Source: Oscillospiraceae bacterium
GTDB lineage: Bacteria > Bacillota_A > Clostridia > Oscillospirales > Oscillospiraceae
DNA length: 52,220 bases
Assembly: GCA_017516785.1 (NCBI GenBank)
Contig: JAFXAV010000034.1
Location: forward strand, 1 to 52,220
Direction: 5' to 3'
In this document: piece by piece, positions 43,709 to 51,339 of the stretch
Layout of the letters: every line of letters starts with the position of its first letter
Numbering within the stretch: the first letter of the stretch is position 1
Notes under the pieces: model-generated
Seen by the model: only the letters and a program-made list of their open reading frames with translations
The model's database searches: none
What the model was told of the DNA's origin: nothing
Position numbers and translations under genes: made by a program

Positions 43709-45580
43709 ATGAAACGCTGGCTATTTCTGATCGCTGCGGTGCTGCTGCTTTGCGGCTGCGCTGCCGAACCGGAAGAAACCACATCCCCCACCACCGTTCC
43801 CACCGAATCCATTCCCGCCCACATCACAGAACCCGTCGGCTACTATGCCCCTGACAGCGAACTGGAGGTTTACACCGAAGGTGCTGTCCTTGCCTATCCC
43901 CTGAACCGCACCGACAGCTACGCCGCCGTCACCCTGGCAGAGGACATTCTTCTGCTTTCCGGTCAGGAAGTCACCACTCTGACCCGGCTTACAGGAGAAA
44001 GTCTCTATGTTTCCGCAGCAGCCAATCTGGACTGTTACATACCTGCAGACTCCCCTGCTTTTCATGCCGGTCCCAGGGGAATTACCTATTATGACGAGCT
44101 GCACCAGCAGCTGGTATATCTGGATACCGGTCTGAAGGAAGTCAGCAGATTCTCCCTGCCGGAAACTGCCGTCGGCGCTCCTGCGCTGACCGCTGACCGA
44201 AAAAAACTCTACTATTGCACCGAGGATGCCATCCGGGCCATCGACCTGGAGACAGGCCTTGACAAGCTCCTGCGTCAGACCGGCTACCGATCCCAGTCCA
44301 TTCTGAGCCTGCATTCCGGCGGCTCCGTTCTGGAATGCCGCACGGAGGATTCCAACGGAAGTGCAGGCATCTTTTTCATCTCCACTGAGACCGGCAAAAC
44401 CCTCTATGAGACTGCCCAGGCTATCTCTCTGTGGACAATGGATGAAGCCTTCTTCGCCATCCACCGGGAAGGTGAGTATCCTGAAAAGCTCTCAGGAAAT
44501 CCCGAATCCGGAATCCAGCTTCTGATCACACCCGAATACCACACCCCCACGGAAGCGGTGCTGGCCCTGGATTCCGCCGTGCAGAGCGCCTGCCGGGGCA
44601 GTGAAACTGAGCTGAATCTTTATAACCTGACCACAGGTCTTCGCAGCCATCAGGTCCGGCTTCCCGGTACGGAAACACCCTGGAACATGACAGCAGATGC
44701 ATCCGGCAACTGCATCTGGTTCCTGCGCCGGACCGAAGAGACAGGCGATATTCTCTGCCGCTGGGATCTGACCCAAACCGCAACAGATGACAAAACCGTC
44801 TACACCATGCCACGCCCCACTGCTCAGAATCCTGATCAGGCAGGTCTTGAGGCTCTGAAAAAGGAAGCTGCCGCGTTGGGCAGCAAATACGGTGTGGAAA
44901 TTCTTCTGTGGAATGATGCCACTGCCAGAATTCCCGGCAGCTACCATGTGGAAGGCGAATATCAGGTCCCCCTGCTGAGGCGGTATCTGAAAACACTGGA
45001 CAGCGCCCTGTCTGTATACCCCGCAGGTTTTCTGAAGGAAGTCAAATCCGGCTCCAAAATCTGCATCGGTCTTGTCCGCTCCATTTCCGCAGCGGTCACC
45101 TCCGCCGATGAACCGGGGCTCAGCTCCGGCTTCCAGTTCCGGGGCAAGGACGAAAATGTGTACATCATTCTTTCCATCGGCGATGACACTGTCTCCACCC
45201 TCTACAATGATCTGGCTCTGGTCATCGACAATCAGGTTATCATCTCCTGTTCCGATTTTGATAGTTGGGAAGATCTGAATCCCAAGGGTTTTGAATACAC
45301 CCTCTCCTACCGCATTGCATCCGGCCTGGATAAAAGCCTCTTCCAGGGCGCGGACCGGGCTTTTATTGACCCCGCCTCCACCACCTTCCCCCGGGAAGAC
45401 CGGGCCAGAATCATGGCCCAGGCCATGATGGAGGGCAACGAAGAACTTTTCCAGTCCAAAACCATGCAGAAAAAGCTCCGGACTCTATGCCTGGGCATCC
45501 GCAAGGCCTTTGACCTTCGCAAATCTTCCGAAGTGTTCCTCTGGGAGCAGTATCTGGAGACCCCCCTTGCAAAGAAATAA
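43709..45580 (+). CDS. Lipoprotein with C-terminal degenerate zincin-like (lethal-factor-type) domain
   Basis: A 623-residue lipoprotein with lipobox LLLCGC (Cys17) and a Thr/Pro linker. The central part (about 45-390) has repeated short beta segments like a beta-propeller (LVYLDTGLKEVSRFSL, AIRAIDLETGLDKLL). The C-terminal part (about 395-615) resembles the anthrax lethal-factor-like peptidase domain of Clostridia lipoproteins: LNPKGFEY and EDRARI (about 563-568) are present, but the helix that normally carries HExxH reads TLYNDLALVIDNQV (about 498-511), with no His. If the match is right, the enzyme is inactive and may bind rather than cut. The family assignment rests on motif memory only. 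Confidence 0.78.
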   Translation: MKRWLFLIAAVLLLCGCAAEPEETTSPTTVPTESIPAHITEPVGYYAPDSELEVYTEGAVLAYPLNRTDSYAAVTLAEDILLLSGQEVTTLTRLTGESLYVSAAANLDCYIPADSPAFHAGPRGITYYDELHQQLVYLDTGLKEVSRFSLPETAVGAPALTADRKKLYYCTEDAIRAIDLETGLDKLLRQTGYRSQSILSLHSGGSVLECRTEDSNGSAGIFFISTETGKTLYETAQAISLWTMDEAFFAIHREGEYPEKLSGNPESGIQLLITPEYHTPTEAVLALDSAVQSACRGSETELNLYNLTTGLRSHQVRLPGTETPWNMTADASGNCIWFLRRTEETGDILCRWDLTQTATDDKTVYTMPRPTAQNPDQAGLEALKKEAAALGSKYGVEILLWNDATARIPGSYHVEGEYQVPLLRRYLKTLDSALSVYPAGFLKEVKSGSKICIGLVRSISAAVTSADEPGLSSGFQFRGKDENVYIILSIGDDTVSTLYNDLALVIDNQVIISCSDFDSWEDLNPKGFEYTLSYRIASGLDKSLFQGADRAFIDPASTTFPREDRARIMAQAMMEGNEELFQSKTMQKKLRTLCLGIRKAFDLRKSSEVFLWEQYLETPLAKK

Positions 45581-45586
45581 AAAATT

Positions 45587-45620
45587 CCCCATGGCCTGAA
45601 GGCCATGGGGTATCTTTTTT
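45587..45620. terminator. Bidirectional terminator
   Basis: CCCCATGGCC and GGCCATGGGG pair around TGAA, with TATCTTTTTT on the plus side and an A-rich flank giving T on the minus side. It separates the lipoprotein and LCP genes. Confidence 0.92.
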
Positions 45621-45623
45621 AAT

Positions 45624-46709
45624 TCAGTCAGCTTCCACTGCATCAGGGTCGATGCTGGAACCCAGAGTATCGGACAGGAACTGGACGTTCATCTCAATGT
45701 TGGGAACCAGAACGGACATTTCCTTGATCTTGGTCATGAAATGACCGGTATCGCTGCTGCTGCCGTCGCCGATGGGAATACGCTGGCTGACGATCTCAGC
45801 CTCCATCAGCAGAGGGAACAGATCTACAACGTAATTGACAATCTCATTCTTGGTCATGTCGGTGGTGATCATGGGCAGGATGTTGTCCACCAGGTTCAGA
45901 ATGGTCATCATGCTGGCGCTCTTGTAGGTTTCGATCAGGGTATTAAGCACAATGCGCTGACGGTTGGTGCGGTTGTAATCGCCGCCGCCGTTGCTGGTAC
46001 GGTTGCGGGAGTACCACATAGCCTCTCTGCCGGTCAGATGCTGCATGCCTTCTTTCAGGCTGCTGCCTGCCTTTTTGTTGATCCAGCTGGCTTCCTGACT
46101 GGTCAGTTCCAGATCGATGCCACCCAGAAGATCGATGATCTTTTCGAACTGGGTGAAGTCCACTTCCACAATGCCGTCCACATGAACACCAAAGTTCACA
46201 TGGAGGGTTTCCTTCAGCAGAGCCATGCCGCCCAGGCTGTAGGAGGTGTTCAGACGGTTCTTGCTGTAACCGGGGATGGTCACATAGGTGTCACGCATGA
46301 AAGAGGTCATGGTGAGAGAACCCTTTTCCTTGTTAAAGGTGACCAGCATGGCCGTATCGGAACGGGGCTGGTCAGTATCCTGATAGTCAGCGCCAATCAG
46401 CAGGATATTGACGATGGATTCCTCCTCGCCGATTTCCATGCCTGCGGTACCCAGGACAATGTCCTCAGGATTGCTGGTGGGGCCGGTGTACTCCTCCACC
46501 GCATCCTCGGGATCGCTGGTGGGATCGGTGGCATTCAGAATGGCATCAATCTCTTCCTGAGTCTTGAAGGGCAGCTTGAGGTCGGAGTCCACATATTTCA
46601 TCTGATTGAGAAGATACTCGGTATAGCCGGTAAACACCACGAGAATCGCCAGGATCACACCCAGAACGATGCTCATGATCTGAAGCACGCGGCGTTTATT
46701 ATTTTTCAT
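45624..46709 (-). CDS. LytR-CpsA-Psr (LCP) family protein
   Basis: A 361-residue membrane-anchored protein: N-terminal helix (about 9-30) and an extracellular LCP domain (about 95-330: VNILLIGADY, RSDTAMLVTF, TMTSFMRDTYVTIPG, then NRLNTSYSLGG, VEVDFTQFEKIIDLLGGIDL and RTNRQRIVL). LCP proteins transfer teichoic acid or other polymers from lipid carriers to peptidoglycan. The catalytic Asp/Arg residues of the family (RSDTAM, RDTYV, NRTNRQR) are present. AGGAGG precedes the ATG. A perfect TATAAT lies about 50 bases upstream with a poor -35. Confidence 0.92.
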   Translation of the reverse strand: MKNNKRRVLQIMSIVLGVILAILVVFTGYTEYLLNQMKYVDSDLKLPFKTQEEIDAILNATDPTSDPEDAVEEYTGPTSNPEDIVLGTAGMEIGEEESIVNILLIGADYQDTDQPRSDTAMLVTFNKEKGSLTMTSFMRDTYVTIPGYSKNRLNTSYSLGGMALLKETLHVNFGVHVDGIVEVDFTQFEKIIDLLGGIDLELTSQEASWINKKAGSSLKEGMQHLTGREAMWYSRNRTSNGGGDYNRTNRQRIVLNTLIETYKSASMMTILNLVDNILPMITTDMTKNEIVNYVVDLFPLLMEAEIVSQRIPIGDGSSSDTGHFMTKIKEMSVLVPNIEMNVQFLSDTLGSSIDPDAVEAD

Positions 46710-46848
46710 AGCGATATGCCTCCTGCTACGAATCGTTGTAATATTCGAACAACTTATTATAACCCAAAATAGTACAAATTTCTACTGCCATTTTTACTAG
46801 CATTATGGATTTTTTCTGAGGCAATTTGTATAATTTCTCGCTAGTTTT

Positions 46849-47592
46849 TTACCGAAGCAGGTCGGAATGTTCCGACTTCTGATCCACCGCAATCCGGTTT
46901 GCGATGCAGTGAATAAAGGCGGCATTGGTAGGCCGATCCAGAATACCTTCCATATTGGGCCGGAAATACAGCCGCCAGATCCGCTCTTCCCGCTGGTTCC
47001 AGGCGGCTTTGATGGCGCTGCGGATTGCCCGCTCCACCTGAACACCGTTGCCCTCGCAACGGTCACCTACCTTGGGATAGATCTCTTTTGTCAGCTGCTG
47101 AGAAGGGTCCCGCAGCACTTCCAGAATGGCTTCCCGCAGACAGGCATAGCCTTTCAGCTTGGTGGGGATGCTCAGACTCAGCAGCACATTGGCAACCAAC
47201 GTCCCGGGATCAGGCTTGGATACGGAAGGCGCTTTCAGCCGCTGGGTCAGATCCGCAATTCGGGATACCGTTGCGCGGACTTCACAGGGCTTGACCATCA
47301 CATAGCCAACGCCCAGCCGTTCTGCCGCATCCAGAACATAGTCATTGACGAAGCGGGTGGTTGCCAGCACCATGGGCTGCAGTCCCGCTTCCGCAGCTTC
47401 CTGCAGCAGGCTGATGCCGTCCAGTCCCGGAAGCATCAGGTCCAGCACCAGAATGTCCGGCTTCAGACTGTGGAGCAGCTGCAGCGCCTGATGGCCGTCC
47501 CGGCATTCATGAACCATATAGGCCGGTTTCAGATTATCCGCCAGTTCCGACCGGAATTCATCGCCGGCATCCGCAATCAGCAATTTCCGCAT
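46849..47592 (-). CDS. Spo0A-like response regulator
   Basis: A 247-residue response regulator with a receiver (about 1-115) and a C-terminal Spo0A DNA-binding domain (about 130-240: LSIPTKLKGYACLREAI, VGDRCEGNGVQVERAIRSAI, DRPTNAAFIHCIANRI). Phospho-acceptor D51 and the conserved Lys in VMVKP are present. The N-terminal acidic pair of Spo0A (DD) reads D8-A9 here, so one Mg-binding acid is missing. Start ATG 47592 follows GGGAGGTGG. The usual neighbour spoIVB is absent, so this may be a paralogue rather than the main sporulation regulator, or the species may have rearranged. Confidence 0.85.
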   Translation of the reverse strand: MRKLLIADAGDEFRSELADNLKPAYMVHECRDGHQALQLLHSLKPDILVLDLMLPGLDGISLLQEAAEAGLQPMVLATTRFVNDYVLDAAERLGVGYVMVKPCEVRATVSRIADLTQRLKAPSVSKPDPGTLVANVLLSLSIPTKLKGYACLREAILEVLRDPSQQLTKEIYPKVGDRCEGNGVQVERAIRSAIKAAWNQREERIWRLYFRPNMEGILDRPTNAAFIHCIANRIAVDQKSEHSDLLR

Positions 47593-47631
47593 TTTCTGCT
47601 CCACCTCCCATCATACCGGTTTCTATGGAAT

Positions 47632-47660
47632 AATTTAGCATAATCGGTCGATATTTGCAA
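47632..47660 (-). promoter_or_regulatory. Promoter of the Spo0A-like gene
   Basis: Minus-strand TTGCAA (-35), 17 bases, TAAATT (-10), about 40 bases before the ATG. Confidence 0.55.
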
Positions 47661-47712
47661 TGAAATCAGGCATTTTCCCCGCCCGACAATTTTCACGCCT
47701 TTTTTCGACACA

Positions 47713-47742
47713 AAAACCCGGACAGTTGCCTGTCCGGGTTTT
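47713..47742 (-). terminator. Terminator of the HtrA-like gene
   Basis: AAAACCCGGACAG and CTGTCCGGGTTTT pair around TTGC, with T-rich sequence following on the minus strand. Confidence 0.92.
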
Positions 47743-47756
47743 GATATTCAGCTTCA

Positions 47757-49265
47757 TCATCCGTTGCCGCCGCCAAAGAAGGGGGCGAAGTAGTTATACC
47801 ACTCGTCATAGCTGCCGTTCTGGGGCATCTGGCTGCTGTCAGGATTGACCGGCTGCTGGGTATTGGTATCCTGGGGTTTTTCGTCCAGAGTGATGTCCAG
47901 CACCACCTTGCTGCCGCTGCGGAAGACGGTGATGGTGGTGGTATCACCGGCCTTGAACTTCCGAAGCGCCCGGGTCAGGTCACTGACACTGTTGACCTCA
48001 TTCTCGCCCACTGCTACGATGATGTCCTTTGCCTGAACACCGGCTGCCTTGGCACAGAAACCTTCCACAGCCTCCTGGACATAGGCGCCCACGGGCAGGC
48101 CGTAGTAGGATGCGGTTTCCGCATCCATGTCGGAAACCATGACACCCAGGTATGCGCCGGTGACATAGCCATAGTTGATCAGATCATCGATCAGGGGCAT
48201 CACATCGTCGATGGGAATTGCAAAGCCAATGCCCTCAATGGATGCGCCGGAGGCGGACTCACCGGAATACTTGGCCGTGGTAATGCCGATGACCTCGCCG
48301 TTCATATTGAACATGGGGCCGCCGGAATTGCCGGAATTGATGGCAGCATCGGTCTGGATCATGTTGATAGTCTTGTTGTCGGTGGTAACGTCCCGGTCCT
48401 TGGCGCTGACGTAACCGACGGTCATGGTGGAAGTCAGCTCACCCAGAGGATTGCCAATGGCCACCACCTGGTCGCCCACGATCAGATCGGTGCTGGAACC
48501 CAGGGCCACAGCCTGCAGGCCGGTGGCATCCATCTTCAGGACAGCCACATCATTGGTGCTGTCAGAGCCGACCAGCTGCGCGGGATGAACCGTGCCGTCG
48601 GACATGGTGACGGAGATGGAGCTTGCCCCCTCCACCACATGGTGGTTGGTAACCACGTACCCATCCTCCGTCAGTACAAAGCCGGAGCCGGAGGAGGTGC
48701 CGGAAGCAGTCTGGCCGAAATAGGATTCCGTCACAGTAGAGCTGATGAGCACCACGGATTTCACATTCCGGGCATAGACCTGGCCGGGAGTCAGACCCTC
48801 CAGCAGCTGAACGGTGCCGGAGACGGAGTTTCCCGCAGAGGCGTTTGCATTGGCAATGATCTGATCCTGCAGATCCCGGATCTGCACCTGCACCTGGCCT
48901 ACCAGTTCCTCCGTCCGGTTTTCCCAATAGTTATTGACCAGGGCGGCGGTGATGCCGCAGCCGGAAGCTACCAGAGCAACTGCCAGAAGACCAGCGACAA
49001 CACCCTTCCAGACCATGCTGCCGCTTCTCTTTTTCTTCTTTTTAGGCGGCTCCACGGGAGGCATATAGCTGCTGTCATACTGGCTCTGGTAAGAATTCTG
49101 CCGGGTGTGATTCATCACATAGGGGGAATCTGCAAAGGGAGATTCCTTTCTGCCCGCGCCGGCGCCGCTGTAGGGCTGGCTTTGATTCACAGCTTCAGGC
49201 TGCTGGGGCTGATTTTCATTGTATTCAGGCTCGAAATTGAGCTCCTGGGTATCGAAATTATCCAT
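47757..49265 (-). CDS. HtrA/DegP-like trypsin-like serine protease with PDZ domain
   Basis: A 502-residue membrane-anchored protease for misfolded exported proteins. A long, disordered Gln/Asn/Pro-rich cytoplasmic head (about 1-75) and a Lys patch precede one transmembrane helix (about 84-110). The trypsin domain has H209 (TNHHVVEG), D239 (STNDVAVLK) and S314 (GNSGGP). One PDZ domain follows (about 370-465), and a Gln/Asn-rich tail ends in FFGGGNG. ATG 49265 follows CGGAGGA; an earlier in-frame codon at 49352 has no site. It is monocistronic and lies among envelope genes. Confidence 0.93.
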   Translation of the reverse strand: MDNFDTQELNFEPEYNENQPQQPEAVNQSQPYSGAGAGRKESPFADSPYVMNHTRQNSYQSQYDSSYMPPVEPPKKKKKRSGSMVWKGVVAGLLAVALVASGCGITAALVNNYWENRTEELVGQVQVQIRDLQDQIIANANASAGNSVSGTVQLLEGLTPGQVYARNVKSVVLISSTVTESYFGQTASGTSSGSGFVLTEDGYVVTNHHVVEGASSISVTMSDGTVHPAQLVGSDSTNDVAVLKMDATGLQAVALGSSTDLIVGDQVVAIGNPLGELTSTMTVGYVSAKDRDVTTDNKTINMIQTDAAINSGNSGGPMFNMNGEVIGITTAKYSGESASGASIEGIGFAIPIDDVMPLIDDLINYGYVTGAYLGVMVSDMDAETASYYGLPVGAYVQEAVEGFCAKAAGVQAKDIIVAVGENEVNSVSDLTRALRKFKAGDTTTITVFRSGSKVVLDITLDEKPQDTNTQQPVNPDSSQMPQNGSYDEWYNYFAPFFGGGNG

Positions 49266-49375
49266 AGGGTTCCTCCGTTGGTTTTCTTTTTCTCCATCAT
49301 AAAGGTCACTTATGAAGAAAATATGTACGCTCGCAAAACGAAATATAAACAAAATCCAAAAGAATCTTAAACCTT

Positions 49376-49404
49376 ATCATACCGATTCCTTCCCGCTTCG
49401 TCAA
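49376..49404 (-). promoter_or_regulatory. Promoter of the HtrA-like gene
   Basis: Minus-strand TTGACG (-35), 17 bases, TATGAT (-10), giving a leader of about 105 bases. Confidence 0.7.
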
Positions 49405-49415
49405 GTACAGTGCGG

Positions 49416-49444
49416 TAAAAAATGCGGCGGCTCATGGCCGCCGC
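49416..49444 (-). terminator. Terminator of the DUF1540 gene
   Basis: GCGGCGGC and GCCGCCGC pair around a five-base loop, followed by ATTTTTT on the minus strand. Confidence 0.9.
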
Positions 49445-49452
49445 AGCAGGAT

Positions 49453-49617
49453 TTATCTCTTTCGGAAGGACTTGCAGTCGGTGCACTGGTCCATGGCAGG
49501 ATTCTGCTCGTGAGTACCCACCAGAATCTTGTCCAGAGAGCAGTAGTTCGCGCTGTCGCAGTGATATGCACAGGACTGCACAGTGCATTCGATGCTCTTG
49601 TTGGCATTGCAGTTCAT
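49453..49617 (-). CDS. DUF1540 small Cys-rich protein
   Basis: A 54-residue protein starting at ATG 49617 behind AAAGGAGG. Cysteines at 3, 11, 16, 20, 26, 45 and 48 and the order IECTVQSCAYH, NYCSLDKILVGTH, DQCTDCKSF match DUF1540, whose members probably bind metal. Function is unknown; the family is common in spore-forming Clostridia. The gene has its own terminator. Confidence 0.92.
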   Translation of the reverse strand: MNCNANKSIECTVQSCAYHCDSANYCSLDKILVGTHEQNPAMDQCTDCKSFRKR

Positions 49618-49693
49618 AAGATTACCTCCTTTGTTTTGGGTTCTCCGGTAGTATGGCCTATTTGCAGGAATTCATTCACCGGTGATTCCGTGA

Positions 49694-49722
49694 TTGCAAT
49701 TTCCAGGTTTGTATGATATGGT
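49694..49722 (+). promoter_or_regulatory. Possible promoter of rpe
   Basis: TTGCAA (-35), 17 bases, TATGGT (-10) with extended TGA. The -35 is palindromic and could also serve the divergent DUF1540 gene. Confidence 0.45.
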
Positions 49723-49779
49723 ATAGGTGTAAAATAACGTCATTCCCCTAAATTCATTTTTTGAAGGAGATACGTAATT

Positions 49780-50454
49780 ATGGCTAAGATCGCACCTTCC
49801 ATCCTGGCGGCAGACTTTGCCAATCTGGAACGAGCCATCCATGATATCGAACAAAACGGCGGCGACTGGGTCCATGTGGATGTCATGGACGGGATGTTCG
49901 TCCCCAACATCACCATCGGTATTCCTGTTGTGGAAGCTCTGAAAAAGGTTTCCAAAATTCCCCTGGATGTCCATCTGATGATCCAACGTCCTATCCGCTA
50001 CATCGGCAAATTCTGCCAGGCCGGCGCTGACTGGCTGACCATCCACCTGGAATCCGACACCGAAGAAAACACTCATACCGCCCTGCGCCTGATCCGCGCC
50101 CTGGGCGTTCACCCTGCCATTTCCATCAAGCCCGGCACCCCCGCCTCCGCTGTCATGCCCTTTCTGAAGGAAGTGGATATGATCCTGGTTATGACCGTGG
50201 AACCCGGCTTCGGCGGCCAGAAGTTCATGTACGATCAGCTGGCAAAGACCCAGGCCATCCGCGGCTGGCTGGATGCCGTGAATCCCGAGTGCCTCATTGA
50301 AGTGGACGGCGGCGTGGACCGCTATACCTGCCCCATCTGCAAGGAACACGGTGTCGATGTCATGGTCTGCGGCTCCGCTTATTTCAAGGCTGAGGACAAG
50401 CCCAAGTTCGTCCAGTATGTCCAGCAGCCCATCCTCATCAACAACGATTACTGA
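49780..50454 (+). CDS. rpe: Ribulose-phosphate 3-epimerase
   Basis: A 224-residue TIM-barrel enzyme interconverting ribulose 5-phosphate and xylulose 5-phosphate in the pentose phosphate pathway. Motifs: APSILAADFANL at the N-terminus, HVDVMDGMFVPN (metal ligands), DVHLMIQRP, MTVEPGFGGQKF and EVDGGVD. It connects to xylulokinase at 16556, which makes xylulose 5-phosphate, though the genes are far apart. AAGGAG precedes the ATG. A weak A/T-rich stretch, not a clear terminator, follows. Confidence 0.95.
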   Translation: MAKIAPSILAADFANLERAIHDIEQNGGDWVHVDVMDGMFVPNITIGIPVVEALKKVSKIPLDVHLMIQRPIRYIGKFCQAGADWLTIHLESDTEENTHTALRLIRALGVHPAISIKPGTPASAVMPFLKEVDMILVMTVEPGFGGQKFMYDQLAKTQAIRGWLDAVNPECLIEVDGGVDRYTCPICKEHGVDVMVCGSAYFKAEDKPKFVQYVQQPILINNDY

Positions 50455-50517
50455 TTTATTTTGTGTAACCTGTACAATCAAAAAGATAAAGATTTATCGA
50501 TTTTGTCGTTAGGATAA

Positions 50518-50546
50518 TTGACTTTTTCCATGAATATATGTATAAT
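50518..50546 (+). promoter_or_regulatory. Promoter of the NifU-like/GGGtGRT operon
   Basis: TTGACT (-35), 17 bases, perfect TATAAT (-10), leaving a leader of about 80 bases before the ATG at 50632. Confidence 0.85.
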
Positions 50547-50631
50547 ATTTTGTGGAAAAGCTGATTTTTCCAATTAAGTAAATCCAAAGACGGCTCACAC
50601 ATCCGTCTTTTGAAAAGAAAGGAAAATTGCC

Positions 50632-51324
50632 ATGATTTATAGTGCAGAAGTACAGCATATGTGCTCCGTTGGCAAGGGCGCCTATCACGGCCCCGCTCCC
50701 ATTCCCGAAGAGGGCAAGTGGGTTCAGGTCAAGCAGATCTCCGACGTCAGTGGTTTCACCCACGGCATCGGCTGGTGTGCTCCCCAGCAGGGCTGCTGCA
50801 AGCTGACCCTGAACGTTAAGGAAGGCATCATCGAGGAAGCTCTGGTCGAGACCCTGGGCTGCTCCGGTATGACCCACTCCGCCGCTATGGCTGCTGAAAT
50901 CCTGATCGGCAAGACCCTCCTGGAGGCTCTGAATACCGACCTGGTCTGCGACGCCATCAATACCGCTATGCGCGAACTGTTCCTGCAGATCGTTTACGGC
51001 CGCAGCCAGTCCGCCTTCTCCGAGGACGGCCTGGCCGTCGGCGCTTCCCTGGAAGACCTGGGCAAGGGTCTGCGCAGCCAGGTTGGCACCATGTTCTCCA
51101 CCAAGGCCAAGGGCCCCCGTTACCTGGAGATGGCCGAAGGCTATGTCACCCGCGTTGCTCTGAACGAGGACAGCTTTATCACCGGTTACGAGTTTGTTAA
51201 CCTGGGCAAGATGATGGACTTCATCAAGAAGGGCGACGATGCCAATGTCGCTCTGGAGAAGGCCAAGGGCCACTACGGTCAGTTCGATAACGCTGCCAAG
51301 TACATCGACCCCCGTCACGAATAA
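50632..51324 (+). CDS. NifU/IscU-like iron-sulfur scaffold-type protein
   Basis: A 230-residue cytoplasmic protein. The region around residues 47-110 (GIGWCAPQQGCCKLTLNVKE, ALVETLGCSGMTHSAAMAAE, LVCDAI) resembles the NifU N-terminal scaffold fold, with Cys at 49, 55, 56, 77 and 106 as cluster-ligand candidates. The remainder is longer than IscU (about 130 residues). It lies 15 bases before the GGGtGRT gene and shares its transcript. The pair recurs in anaerobes. Which cluster it carries and to which partner is unknown. Confidence 0.85.
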   Translation: MIYSAEVQHMCSVGKGAYHGPAPIPEEGKWVQVKQISDVSGFTHGIGWCAPQQGCCKLTLNVKEGIIEEALVETLGCSGMTHSAAMAAEILIGKTLLEALNTDLVCDAINTAMRELFLQIVYGRSQSAFSEDGLAVGASLEDLGKGLRSQVGTMFSTKAKGPRYLEMAEGYVTRVALNEDSFITGYEFVNLGKMMDFIKKGDDANVALEKAKGHYGQFDNAAKYIDPRHE

Positions 51325-51339
51325 GAGGAGGACTACACA

